Origin: an uncultured Rhodospirillaceae bacterium
Lineage (GTDB): Bacteria > Pseudomonadota > Alphaproteobacteria > CAAGCB01 > CAG-977
Length of the DNA stretch: 17,859 bases
NCBI GenBank assembly: GCA_900550445.1
Contig: URSF01000041.1
Span: forward strand, 1-17,859
Reading direction: 5' to 3'
Positions 1 through 6,152 of the stretch are shown here, one piece after another. The notes under the pieces were generated by a model. It was given only the letters and a program-made list of their open reading frames with translations, was not told the DNA's origin and did not search any database. The stretch's first letter is position 1; each line of letters starts with the position of its first letter. The position numbers were made by a program, and so were the translations under genes.

Positions 1-304
1 CTGTTGTTACAACCGGGCTTACGGGATCAAAGATAATCGGATCGCGCGGGAGAACAGGGTCAGGGTTAACGACGGGAAAATCGGGATTCAATTTGATCGT
101 TTCATCGGGACAGTTCGGCACCCAGCTGGCGCACAATGATTGGTCAACATACGGGCAGACTTCGCATGCTTTTTTCAGTGTGGTTTCGTACTTTTGCTGC
201 TGCAAGTTATTGTTTTCCGTGACAAGTGAATTCACCATGGCGTCGGCCGTGGAAGCGGCGGTTAATACAGCCGCAAAAGCAATCATATAAATCATTTTTT
301 TCAT
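1..304 (-). CDS. Unknown exported protein, N-terminal part (runs off the left edge)
   Basis: An open minus-strand frame of 101 codons starts at ATG 304-302 and leaves the window without a stop. The start follows an AGGAGGG ribosome-binding site at 318-312 with a 7-base gap. The N-terminus (MKKMIYMIAFAAVLTAA...) is a typical Sec signal peptide, with likely cleavage after ADA near residue 22, so the product should be periplasmic or secreted. The mature part has a Gln-rich stretch, then a cysteine cluster (CEVC, LC, NC; four Cys within about 20 residues), then a proline/aspartate-rich segment with repeated DP and NPD motifs. I do not recognise a family. The plus-strand frame covering 93-290 is a shadow: this strand has the signal peptide and the ribosome-binding site. 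Confidence 0.75.
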   Translation of the reverse strand, partial: MKKMIYMIAFAAVLTAASTADAMVNSLVTENNNLQQQKYETTLKKACEVCPYVDQSLCASWVPNCPDETIKLNPDFPVVNPDPVLPRDPIIFDPVSPVVTT

Positions 305-311
305 GATAGAA

Positions 312-359
312 CCCTCCTGTTAAAAGTTATCTGATTCTATTATTCGGCGAACAGGAGGG
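312..359 (-). promoter_or_regulatory. Hairpin burying the ribosome-binding site of the exported-protein gene
   Basis: CCCTCCTGTT at 312-321 and AACAGGAGGG at 350-359 are perfect 10-base inverted repeats separated by 28 bases. In the minus-strand mRNA the 3' arm contains the whole AGGAGGG ribosome-binding site, so the folded leader would block initiation. No T-run follows the stem, so it is not a normal terminator. A regulatory role is inferred; the pairing is seen directly. Confidence 0.5.
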
Positions 360-401
360 CTCTTCTACAAAAACATGGGGGGGGGGGGGCATTTTTGTCA
401 T
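327..401 (-). CDS. Possible leader ORF (21-24 aa) through the C13 tract
   Basis: In the minus-strand leader, ATG 401-399 (or the in-frame ATG 392-390) opens a frame that reads the C tract as four proline codons. It passes through the upstream arm of the hairpin that hides the downstream ribosome-binding site and stops at TAA 329-327, about 8 bases before that site. A ribosome here would open the hairpin, so translational coupling is possible. No Shine-Dalgarno sequence precedes it; with the candidate promoter at 413-441 the transcript would start only a few bases upstream, so it would have to be almost leaderless. Conservation is needed to believe it. Confidence 0.25.
   Translation of the reverse strand: MTKMPPPPHVFVEEPSCSPNNRIR
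377..389. repeat. G13 homopolymer (C13 on the minus strand)
   Basis: Thirteen consecutive G residues are flanked by a 7-base inverted repeat, ACAAAAA (367-373) and TTTTTGT (392-398). The tract lies in the probable 5' leader of the exported-protein gene. Such tracts can change length by slipped-strand mispairing. It could also be a short-read poly-G artefact. Confidence 0.8.
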
Positions 402-412
402 AAAACTGTAAC

Positions 413-441
413 ATTTAAAGGCAGGACAAAACGAACGTAAA
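413..441 (-). promoter_or_regulatory. Candidate promoter for the exported-protein gene
   Basis: On the minus strand TTTACG (441-436) and TTAAAT (418-413) are separated by 17 bases, each matching 4 of 6 consensus positions. The start would fall near 406, giving a leader of about 100 bases that contains the C13 tract and the ribosome-binding-site hairpin. This is a weak match chosen partly by position. Confidence 0.25.
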
Positions 442-465
442 CAGACTGTTGAAAATAAGAAAAGA

Positions 466-497
466 GAAAAATAAAAATTTTTTACGGACACGTAAAA
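466..497 (-). terminator. Likely terminator of the acetyltransferase–alr–dipeptidase operon
   Basis: CGTAAAA (491-497) and TTTTACG (480-486) form a 7-base stem with a GACA loop. On the minus strand the stem is followed by a T-rich tract (AATTTTTATTTTT). It lies about 50 bases past the dipeptidase stop at 545. The stem is AT-rich, so it may be weak. Confidence 0.45.
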
Positions 498-544
498 GAG
501 GTGTTATGAAAAACAGCTTATTTATTCGGATTGAAAAAAGCGGT

Positions 545-1183
545 TTAAATATTTAAGGGCAGGTAGAGCGTTTTTCCCGTATGGGTAATAACGGCCCATT
601 CGATTTCACCGTAGCTGTAATGCCACCATTCCGGAAAGTAATTTACAAAGCCCGCCCGTTCCATTGAACGGCACAGGATTTTTCTGTTTTCCTTTTGTCG
701 GGCGGTCAGGCGGTCGTTGTCGGGAAAAGTCTGCGTTAATGAATTAAATTCCTGATACTTTGTGCCCATATCCAGTTCTGTTCCGTTCCTGTCGCACAAA
801 GTCAAATCTATGGCTGCTCCCGTTTGATGGCCGCTGCCCTGTTTATACGGGTTTGCGATGAAAGTGTTTGCTTTTTCTTCCAGCAGTGCGGAATCTGCGT
901 CCGGATAACGTTTTTGAAAATCTGCTAAAATTTTTTCCCAGCACAGAATTTGCTTTTTCATCGGGCGGTAAAGTTCAAAAGCTTTAAAATAAACCCCTTC
1001 AGGCAGAAAAGATTTTGCCTGTATCAGCATATCGTATATTTTCTGGCGGACAATAAAGTATTCACACTGCGCCGTATTGCGGAAAACATGTTTGGCGTCG
1101 CTGTAAACCAGCCGGGGAGGCGTTTCCGTTTCGGTTAAATCACACAATAAAGAGTCGTTTCCGACAGTGTGAACGATTTGCAT
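545..1183 (-). CDS. D-alanyl-D-alanine dipeptidase (VanX/DdpX type, peptidase M15D)
   Basis: This 212-residue protein should be a zinc dipeptidase that splits D-Ala-D-Ala into two D-alanines. All M15D landmarks are visible: the substrate-binding arginine in LYRP (R73), zinc ligands H119 and D126 in SGHQTGAAIDL, the catalytic glutamate E185 and third zinc ligand H188 in PEWWHY. Positions and length nearly match VanX (about 202 residues; H116, D123, E181, H184). No signal peptide is seen, so it should work in the cytoplasm, on peptides recycled from the wall or taken up. It starts one base after the alanine racemase stop, so the two are almost certainly co-transcribed and both act on D-alanine. 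No vanH or vanA-like ligase is nearby, so recycling is more likely than glycopeptide resistance. Confidence 0.9.
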   Translation of the reverse strand: MQIVHTVGNDSLLCDLTETETPPRLVYSDAKHVFRNTAQCEYFIVRQKIYDMLIQAKSFLPEGVYFKAFELYRPMKKQILCWEKILADFQKRYPDADSALLEEKANTFIANPYKQGSGHQTGAAIDLTLCDRNGTELDMGTKYQEFNSLTQTFPDNDRLTARQKENRKILCRSMERAGFVNYFPEWWHYSYGEIEWAVITHTGKTLYLPLNI

Positions 1184-1184
1184 A

Positions 1185-2357
1185 CTAACGCCCTAAACAG
1201 TTTTTCCTTAACAAACCGATCTGTGAAGTTTTTTGTTTTTCTTCCCTGGCATTGGAAACGTATTTGATGTCCATGGCGGAAAAAGAACACATGATTTCGC
1301 TGTCCAGCCTGTCGGCGTCAACGCACAAATCATTGATCGTGTATTTTTTATTGATAATGGACGCTTTTTTTGTTTGCAAAGCCTTTTCAGGAACATTTGT
1401 TACATCACAGTTCAGCAGTCCCATTGAAATCCGCCCGACAATCGGGGCTTCGTACATATTATCGCCGTCGGAAAAGAATACCTTTCCTTTATTGCTCAGG
1501 CTTCTGGGGATACCGTTGCTGTAACCGATGCCCAGAACGGCAATTTTTGTATCTTTTTCCGCGGTAAAGGTCGCGCCGTAGCCGACGGTATCACCTTTTT
1601 TGATTTGTTCCGTCTGTAAAACGGGAGCTTCTATCGTCATGACGGGTTCCAAATTCAGCTTGCCGGGCCATACGTTGATACCGCATAAAGCAGCGCCCGA
1701 ACGAATCTGAGAAATCTTTGCCCCGCTGTCGTTGACCATCATCGCGTCCAAAGCCAGGCTGCCGGGAATACCTTTAAAGCGTTCCAGCATTTTTTTATAA
1801 ACGTCGAACTGATGCTTGTTTTGTTTTTGAACCGACGGATCCGATTGATCGTCACCGGCGCACGATAAATGCGACATGACCAGCGATACTTTGTTTTCCC
1901 GCAGGCGTTCGGGAGTTAACAAATCCCAGTCCTGTTCTTTAAATCCCAAACGGTTAAAGCCTGTTTCAATATTGATGATACAGCCTGTATCGGAATTTTT
2001 TGATTTTCCGTTTTCCCAGATTTCCAGCTGTTCGGGATTGTTCAAAACAGGCGTTAGCCGAGCGGCTCTGAACAACGGCATAGTCTGTTCCGACGGGCCG
2101 TTCAGGACGTTGATTTGAATGTCGGGAAATTTTTTACGGACGTCCGCGCCTTCTTTTGCCGTTGAAACATAAAAATTCTTACAGCCGCATTCCCGCAAAG
2201 CTTTGACCATTTCCAAAGCCCCCAGTCCGTACGCATTCGACTTGACGACTGGGCAGACTTCCGCTCCGTTCGCTTTTTTCCGCAGTTCTTCATAATTGTG
2301 TTTGACGGCGTTTAAATCAACGCTCATGCGAGGTTGGGAAATTTCTTCGTTGTCCAT
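1185..2357 (-). CDS. alr: Alanine racemase, divergent (PLP-dependent)
   Basis: The 390-residue protein matches fold-type III alanine racemases, which interconvert L- and D-alanine for peptidoglycan. The PLP lysine is K39 in VVKSNAYGLG, the opposing catalytic tyrosine is Y260 in VGYGATF, and the arginine that contacts the PLP ring nitrogen is R219. Several usually conserved positions differ: the lysine of KxDTGM is N129 (INIETGF), LYG is LCG (C225), GYxDG is GYSNG (N281) and GRxSMD is GRISMG (G313). The C-terminus carries about 20 extra charged residues past the usual end. It is the middle gene of a three-gene operon, two bases after the acetyltransferase and one before the dipeptidase. Racemase activity is likely because both catalytic residues remain, but changed rate or substrate range is possible. 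Confidence 0.85.
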   Translation of the reverse strand: MDNEEISQPRMSVDLNAVKHNYEELRKKANGAEVCPVVKSNAYGLGALEMVKALRECGCKNFYVSTAKEGADVRKKFPDIQINVLNGPSEQTMPLFRAARLTPVLNNPEQLEIWENGKSKNSDTGCIINIETGFNRLGFKEQDWDLLTPERLRENKVSLVMSHLSCAGDDQSDPSVQKQNKHQFDVYKKMLERFKGIPGSLALDAMMVNDSGAKISQIRSGAALCGINVWPGKLNLEPVMTIEAPVLQTEQIKKGDTVGYGATFTAEKDTKIAVLGIGYSNGIPRSLSNKGKVFFSDGDNMYEAPIVGRISMGLLNCDVTNVPEKALQTKKASIINKKYTINDLCVDADRLDSEIMCSFSAMDIKYVSNAREEKQKTSQIGLLRKNCLGR

Positions 2358-2359
2358 TT

Positions 2360-3013
2360 TTATCTTCCACAGCTGGCGGGTAATAAAGCTTTTATGACTT
2401 TTGTGTTTTCAACCGTTGCGGCGTTTTTGTTTTCGTTATTTCTGTTCGTATGGTTGAAGAAGTCTTCTTTTGTTACTTTCAACAGCAAACGGGGTTCGTT
2501 CCCGTACTTTTTCGTTTCTCCGTAGACTTTCATGCCGACGCTTTGCAGCACGGCCAAAGACGGTTTGTTTTCAGGGTGGACCGTCGCGTTTACATATTCA
2601 TAGCCCAGCTCTTCAAAAAAGATTCTGCCCGTAACGCCGCGCATGGCTTCGGTAACGTATCCTTTACCCTGATGCTCGGGGCTTAAAAAATATCCCATAT
2701 CTGCCAAACCGATTTGTCCGCCCCACTCGTTTTTATCCAAAGGAGTCAATTCGCCCACAATAAAGCCGATCATTTTATGGGGCGCGGATTTTTCCGTAAT
2801 CGCCAAACCCAGCGTTTTTCTGGGAGTTTCCTGCTGCTGAGCAAGGGCGTCTTTGCAAAACCGAATGGCGTCGCCGCTTTTTTGTAAAGCGTAATACGGC
2901 CTGTTTTCAGGAGTTTTAGCTATCTCCTGCCGGATTTTTTCCAAAGCAAAAACATCAACGGAAGTGATCTCTCTGATAAGCAGATTATTTGTGACGATAT
3001 GTAAGTTTTTCAT
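2360..3013 (-). CDS. GNAT N-acetyltransferase, RimJ/RimL-like
   Basis: The 217-residue protein has the GNAT fold signature: an N-terminal LLIREIT strand, a central MIGFIVGEL strand, the acetyl-CoA loop SPEHQGKGYVTEAM (residues 111-124) and the HPENKPSLAVLQSVGM motif (146-161) typical of RimJ/RimL relatives that acetylate protein N-termini or small amines. The substrate cannot be read from the sequence. The last 35 residues are Asn/Lys-rich and outside the domain. It is the first gene of the operon with alr and the dipeptidase; the two-base spacing suggests a wall-related or amino-acid-related role, but that is only context. The ribosome-binding site is weak (AAGAAAG). An alternative ATG at 3026 is out of frame. 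Confidence 0.8.
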   Translation of the reverse strand: MKNLHIVTNNLLIREITSVDVFALEKIRQEIAKTPENRPYYALQKSGDAIRFCKDALAQQQETPRKTLGLAITEKSAPHKMIGFIVGELTPLDKNEWGGQIGLADMGYFLSPEHQGKGYVTEAMRGVTGRIFFEELGYEYVNATVHPENKPSLAVLQSVGMKVYGETKKYGNEPRLLLKVTKEDFFNHTNRNNENKNAATVENTKVIKALLPASCGR

Positions 3014-3153
3014 CTTTCTTCTTCATAAGTTTTTTCGAAAAAGTATCGTTATTTTTCGCTAAAGTCAAACCTTTTCCGATAAAAAGGGGCTCGCCGGTAT
3101 GAAAAAACGAAGATCGGGGTAAATTTTCTGTTATTTCGGATTATTCAGAGCAT

Positions 3154-3182
3154 AAAAAAGGCTTCCCGCGGGAAGCCTTTTT
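3154..3182 (-). terminator. Strong symmetric terminator after the GGGtGRT gene
   Basis: GGCTTCCC and GGGAAGCC pair around a central CG, flanked by A6 on one side and T5 on the other, giving an almost perfect palindrome. It lies 15 bases past the GGGtGRT stop at 3198. Being symmetric it could also stop plus-strand transcription. The neighbouring acetyltransferase operon starts just beyond it. Confidence 0.85.
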
Positions 3183-3197
3183 ATTTTTATTAAGAGA

Positions 3198-4193
3198 TTA
3201 CATCGCCTGGGAAACGGCAACCGCGACGGCGACGGAAGCGCCGACCATCGGGTTGTTGCCCATACCGATCAGCCCCATCATTTCGACGTGCGCCGGAACC
3301 GAAGAAGACCCCGCAAACTGCGCGTCGCCATGCATACGGCCCATCGTGTCCGTCATACCGTAAGACGCCGGACCCGCGGCAACGTTATCCGGGTGCAGCG
3401 TGCGGCCCGTGCCGCCGCCGGAAGCGACCGAGAAATATTTCTTGCCATTTTCAATGGCCCATTTCTTGTACGTGCCGGCAACAGGGTGCTGGAAACGCGT
3501 CGGATTGGTCGAATTGCCCGTAATGGAAACGTCGACGCCTTCCTTAATCATAACGGCAACGCCTTCGGACACATCGTCGACACCATAGCATTTGACTTTG
3601 GCGCGGTCGCCTTTGGAAAACGGTTTTTCGGAAACGATTTTCAGATCGCCGGTTTTGTAATCGTATTCCGTTTCAACCGACGTAAAGCCGTTAATACGGG
3701 AAATAATATAAGCGGCGTCTTTGCCCAAACCGTTCAAGATAACGCGCAGCGGTTCTTTGCGGACTTTGTTCGCCGTCAAAGCGATACCAATCGCGCCTTC
3801 GGCTGCAGCAAAAGATTCATGACCGGCCAAAAAGCAGAAACACTTTGTTTCTTCGCGCAGCAGCATGGCGGCCAGATTGCCGTGCCCCAGACCGACTTTG
3901 CGCTGATCGGCAACGGATCCCGGAATGCAGAAAGCCTGCAGGCCGACGCCGATTTTTTCAGCCGCTTCGGCTGCGTTTTTCGCGCCTGATTTAATGGCAA
4001 CCGCGGCGCCCAGCGTATAAGCCCAGCACGCATTTTCAAAACAAATCGGCTGAATGCCTTTGACAATGGCGGCAACATCAATGCCTTTGTCTTTGCAGAT
4101 TTTATCGGCTTCTTCAATATTGGCAATACCGTATTCTTTGCAGCATTTTTCAATCTGCGCAATGCGGCGTTCATATCCTTCAAAAAGACTCAT
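3198..4193 (-). CDS. GGGtGRT family protein (function unknown)
   Basis: The 331-residue protein carries the motif that names its family, GGGTGRT at residues 259-265, followed by LHPDN. Other notable stretches are a glycine/alanine-rich C-terminus (GMGNNPMVGASVAVAVAV), LAGHESFAAAEGAIG (122-136) and NSTNPTRFQHPV (227-238). There are nine cysteines, including C17-C18, C51/C56 and C118/C120. No signal peptide or clear membrane segment is seen. From family knowledge, these proteins are poorly characterised, occur mostly in anaerobic bacteria, and are commonly coded next to a NifU-like protein, as here (11-base gap). An iron-sulfur or metal-linked role is therefore inferred from the partner, not shown by the sequence. 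Start is supported by an AAGGAG-type site just upstream. Confidence 0.88.
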   Translation of the reverse strand: MSLFEGYERRIAQIEKCCKEYGIANIEEADKICKDKGIDVAAIVKGIQPICFENACWAYTLGAAVAIKSGAKNAAEAAEKIGVGLQAFCIPGSVADQRKVGLGHGNLAAMLLREETKCFCFLAGHESFAAAEGAIGIALTANKVRKEPLRVILNGLGKDAAYIISRINGFTSVETEYDYKTGDLKIVSEKPFSKGDRAKVKCYGVDDVSEGVAVMIKEGVDVSITGNSTNPTRFQHPVAGTYKKWAIENGKKYFSVASGGGTGRTLHPDNVAAGPASYGMTDTMGRMHGDAQFAGSSSVPAHVEMMGLIGMGNNPMVGASVAVAVAVSQAM

Positions 4194-4204
4194 CTTTAAA
4201 CTCC

Positions 4205-4909
4205 TTATTCTTTGCGCGGATCAATGACTTTAACGGCTTCGTCGAAACGGCCTTTTGTCGCAACGTTCTTTTCAAACGCTTCTTTCGGATCGACGCCCTT
4301 TTTAATGGCTTCCATCATCTTGCCCAGATTGACGGTTTTATAGCCGATAACTTCGCCGTTGTCGTCCAGACCTTCCGCCAGAACATATCCTTCGGCCATT
4401 TCCAGATAACGCACGCCTTTGGGTTCCGTGGAATACATCGTGCCGACCTGAGAACGCAGGCCTTTACCCAGATCTTCCAATCCGGCGCCGACGGGCAGGC
4501 CGTCGTCGGAAAAGGCAGATTGCGTACGGCCGTAAACGATCTGCAAAAACAGTTCGCGCATCGCAACATTGATCGCGTCGCAGACCAGGTCCGTGTTCAA
4601 AGCTTCCAAAATCGTTTTACCGGGCAGAACTTCGGCCGCCATCGCGGCGGAATGCGTCATGCCGGAACAGCCGATCGTTTCAACCAAAGCTTCGCGGATT
4701 ACGCCGTCTTTGACATTCAAGGTCAGTTTGCAGGTTCCCTGCTGCGGAGCGCAGGCGCCGACGCCGTGGGTTAAACCGGAAACGTCCTTGATTTCTTTTG
4801 ATTTGACCCATTTGCCTTCTTCGGGAATCGGGGCCGGATCATGACGCGCGCCTTTGGTAACGGGGCACATCTCCTGCACTTCGTGCGAACACATATAAGA
4901 ACAAGTCAT
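4205..4909 (-). CDS. NifU/IscU-like iron-sulfur scaffold protein, partner of the GGGtGRT protein
   Basis: The 234-residue protein has an IscU/NifU-N-like core: GVGACAPQQGTC (C53, C60) and ETIGCSGMTHSAA (C81), matching the first two cysteine sites of IscU. The third IscU cysteine is not where expected; the corresponding helix reads QIVYGRTQ, although C110 lies slightly earlier. An N-terminal extension adds C3, C7 and C15 in the first 15 residues, and about 100 extra C-terminal residues have no parallel in IscU. The product probably holds or delivers an iron-sulfur cluster. It is the first gene of the pair with the GGGtGRT gene. A GGAG site lies 11 bases before the start. No iscS or sufS desulfurase is present in the window. 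Confidence 0.8.
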   Translation of the reverse strand: MTCSYMCSHEVQEMCPVTKGARHDPAPIPEEGKWVKSKEIKDVSGLTHGVGACAPQQGTCKLTLNVKDGVIREALVETIGCSGMTHSAAMAAEVLPGKTILEALNTDLVCDAINVAMRELFLQIVYGRTQSAFSDDGLPVGAGLEDLGKGLRSQVGTMYSTEPKGVRYLEMAEGYVLAEGLDDNGEVIGYKTVNLGKMMEAIKKGVDPKEAFEKNVATKGRFDEAVKVIDPRKE

Positions 4910-5067
4910 TTTAATGCTTACTCCAGTAAGAAAAATTGAATTACGTTTTTCTTTATATCCTTATTATCCTGATAATTACACCTTTTTTTTAACCGGCGCC
5001 TGATTTTTATAAGGTTTTTTCGCTAAGCCTTTTGTTAAATTAAAAATAAAAACGGCAAGGAAAAAAT

Positions 5068-5109
5068 ATGAAAGTTATCGCTTTTGACGGCAGTTCGCGA
5101 AAAAAAACG
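5068..5109 (+). pseudogene. Possible remnant of an NADPH-dependent FMN reductase/flavodoxin-type gene start
   Basis: After an AAGGA site, ATG 5068 reads MKVIAFDGSSRKK, closely resembling the first strand and phosphate loop of NADPH-dependent FMN reductases and iron-sulfur flavoproteins (MKVLxxxGSPRKxGNT). The resemblance ends where the terminator of the opposite-strand membrane gene begins; the frame then runs antisense through that gene to a TAG at 5233-5235 (55 codons). It may be a truncated gene end or chance. The rest of the 4910-5100 gap holds the NifU-like gene's upstream region, with AT-rich sequence and no clear promoter that I can defend. Confidence 0.3.
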
Positions 5110-5130
5110 GCTCCGCTCGGAGCCGTTTTT
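5101..5130 (-). terminator. Terminator of the cysteine-tailed membrane protein gene
   Basis: ACGGCTCC and GGAGCCGT pair across a four-base loop, with A7 on the left and T5 on the right. On the minus strand the hairpin follows the stop at 5133 within three bases and ends in a T-run. It is symmetric enough to work in both directions. Confidence 0.85.
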
Positions 5131-5132
5131 CA

Positions 5133-6047
5133 TTATTCCTTTTTTTCTTCTTCTTTATTTTCATTCGCCGGCGGCGTAATCTCGCGCGCTTCGGCTTCAA
5201 TGATCGTTTCCGCGACTTTTTCCGCCGTTTCGTAGGATTCCTGCAGCTCGGCCTGTTCTTTTTCCTGGCGGCAGCAGCAGGTTTTTCCAAAAAGGCTTTT
5301 TATCTTGGAACAGAACGGACAGCCGTTGCAGCAAAAGGACCAGTCTTTGCGGTACATCAGATACCACAGGCCGATTCCTGAAACGGCCAGCGCGCCGGCG
5401 GAAACAAGTTCGCTTCCTTTGAACGAAAAATGCGTTTCCAAAGACATCAGCGCCATGCGCAGCCCCAGCAATATTGAAACAAACGCGGCTAATTTCATTC
5501 CGAAGCGGTATTCATACGACCGGTTGACATGTCCTTTAAAGGACAGTTTATAAAACAGCAGATAGAACGGCAGTTCCATGATAATGTAAGCCGTCGCGAT
5601 CAGCAGCGTGTTTGTCAGAATAATCGAAAAGGAACTGAGCCAGGCCCACAGCGGGATTGTCAGGCTGACGGCTTTTAAAAACAGCGGGATAAAAAACAGA
5701 CGCAGCGCGAATTCCGCGACGAACAGCAGAAAAAACAGAGCGGTGCGTTTAATAAAAGGCCAGGAAAACAATCTGATGACTATTTGAGACGCCGTCGGCG
5801 AAATTTGGCCGTCGCGCAGAATGGCTTTTAATTTGTCTTTCGGCATAAAAACCAGACACCCCATTGTCCGGCAAAAAAACAAAAACAGAAAAAACACCGT
5901 GCAGGCAAACAGCACGAAAGGCGTGTTGACATATAATTCCAATACCAGCAGGTCCACCTGATACCCCCACCATAACATCAGGGCGTAAAAAAAGGCGATT
6001 TGCAAAATACTGCGGCAGACAAAATTAAATTGTTGAATTTTCGTCAT
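5133..6047 (-). CDS. Multi-pass membrane protein with cysteine-rich cytoplasmic-type tail, function unknown
   Basis: The 304-residue protein has about six hydrophobic segments (roughly residues 12-34, 41-60, 102-122, 135-168, 186-203 and 212-231). After the last one comes a cysteine cluster, CCNGCPFC (239-246), then CCC (257-259), followed by a Glu/Lys-rich acidic tail of about 45 residues likely to be helical or disordered. The cysteines suggest metal or iron-sulfur binding, or disulfide chemistry, but no known motif fits exactly. I do not recognise a family. The gene stands alone, with its own terminator and a possible promoter at 6079-6113. An AACGAGG site precedes the start by a short gap. 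Confidence 0.8.
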   Translation of the reverse strand: MTKIQQFNFVCRSILQIAFFYALMLWWGYQVDLLVLELYVNTPFVLFACTVFFLFLFFCRTMGCLVFMPKDKLKAILRDGQISPTASQIVIRLFSWPFIKRTALFFLLFVAEFALRLFFIPLFLKAVSLTIPLWAWLSSFSIILTNTLLIATAYIIMELPFYLLFYKLSFKGHVNRSYEYRFGMKLAAFVSILLGLRMALMSLETHFSFKGSELVSAGALAVSGIGLWYLMYRKDWSFCCNGCPFCSKIKSLFGKTCCCRQEKEQAELQESYETAEKVAETIIEAEAREITPPANENKEEEKKE

Positions 6048-6078
6048 AAAATACCTCGTTAATACTTTTCAGGACGCC

Positions 6079-6113
6079 ATTATAATATATAACCGGTAAA
6101 ATTACTACCGGTT
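6079..6113 (-). promoter_or_regulatory. -10 box with an adjoining perfect inverted repeat (possible operator)
   Basis: On the minus strand a perfect TATAAT lies at 6084-6079, about 35 bases before the membrane-protein start. Just upstream, AACCGGTA (6091-6098) and TACCGGTT (6106-6113) form a perfect 8-base inverted repeat with a 7-base spacer, covering the place of the -35 box, where no TTGACA-like sequence is seen. This is the usual geometry of a regulator-binding site. It could instead be a weak hairpin ending pyrG, whose stop is 40 bases away, but no T-run follows. Confidence 0.45.
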
Positions 6114-6152
6114 AAGCCGGATCGATTCCGTTCGGGCGGTATCGTTTTTGGA

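Noticed and set aside
93..290. Plus-strand 65-codon frame
   Set aside because: It is antisense to the exported-protein gene, which has a signal peptide and a strong ribosome-binding site; the plus frame lacks both.
506..556. Plus-strand 16-codon frame with a GAGGTG site (MKNSLFIRIEKSGLNI)
   Set aside because: Very short, overlaps the end of the dipeptidase gene, and no transcript or conservation argument supports it; the region is better explained as terminator and downstream sequence.
545..1183. Glycopeptide resistance (vanX) reading of the dipeptidase
   Set aside because: No vanH, D-Ala-D-Lac ligase or VanRS-like regulators are present; the link with alr fits recycling better.
3091..3122. 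Plus-strand mini-frame MKKRRSG in the 3014-3153 gap
   Set aside because: Seven codons with no ribosome-binding site; I see nothing else supportable in that gap apart from the terminator at 3154.
3288..3989. Long plus-strand frame (233 codons) opposite the GGGtGRT gene
   Set aside because: Shadow frame: Arg/Phe/Asn-biased composition with no domain, while the minus strand carries a recognised family.
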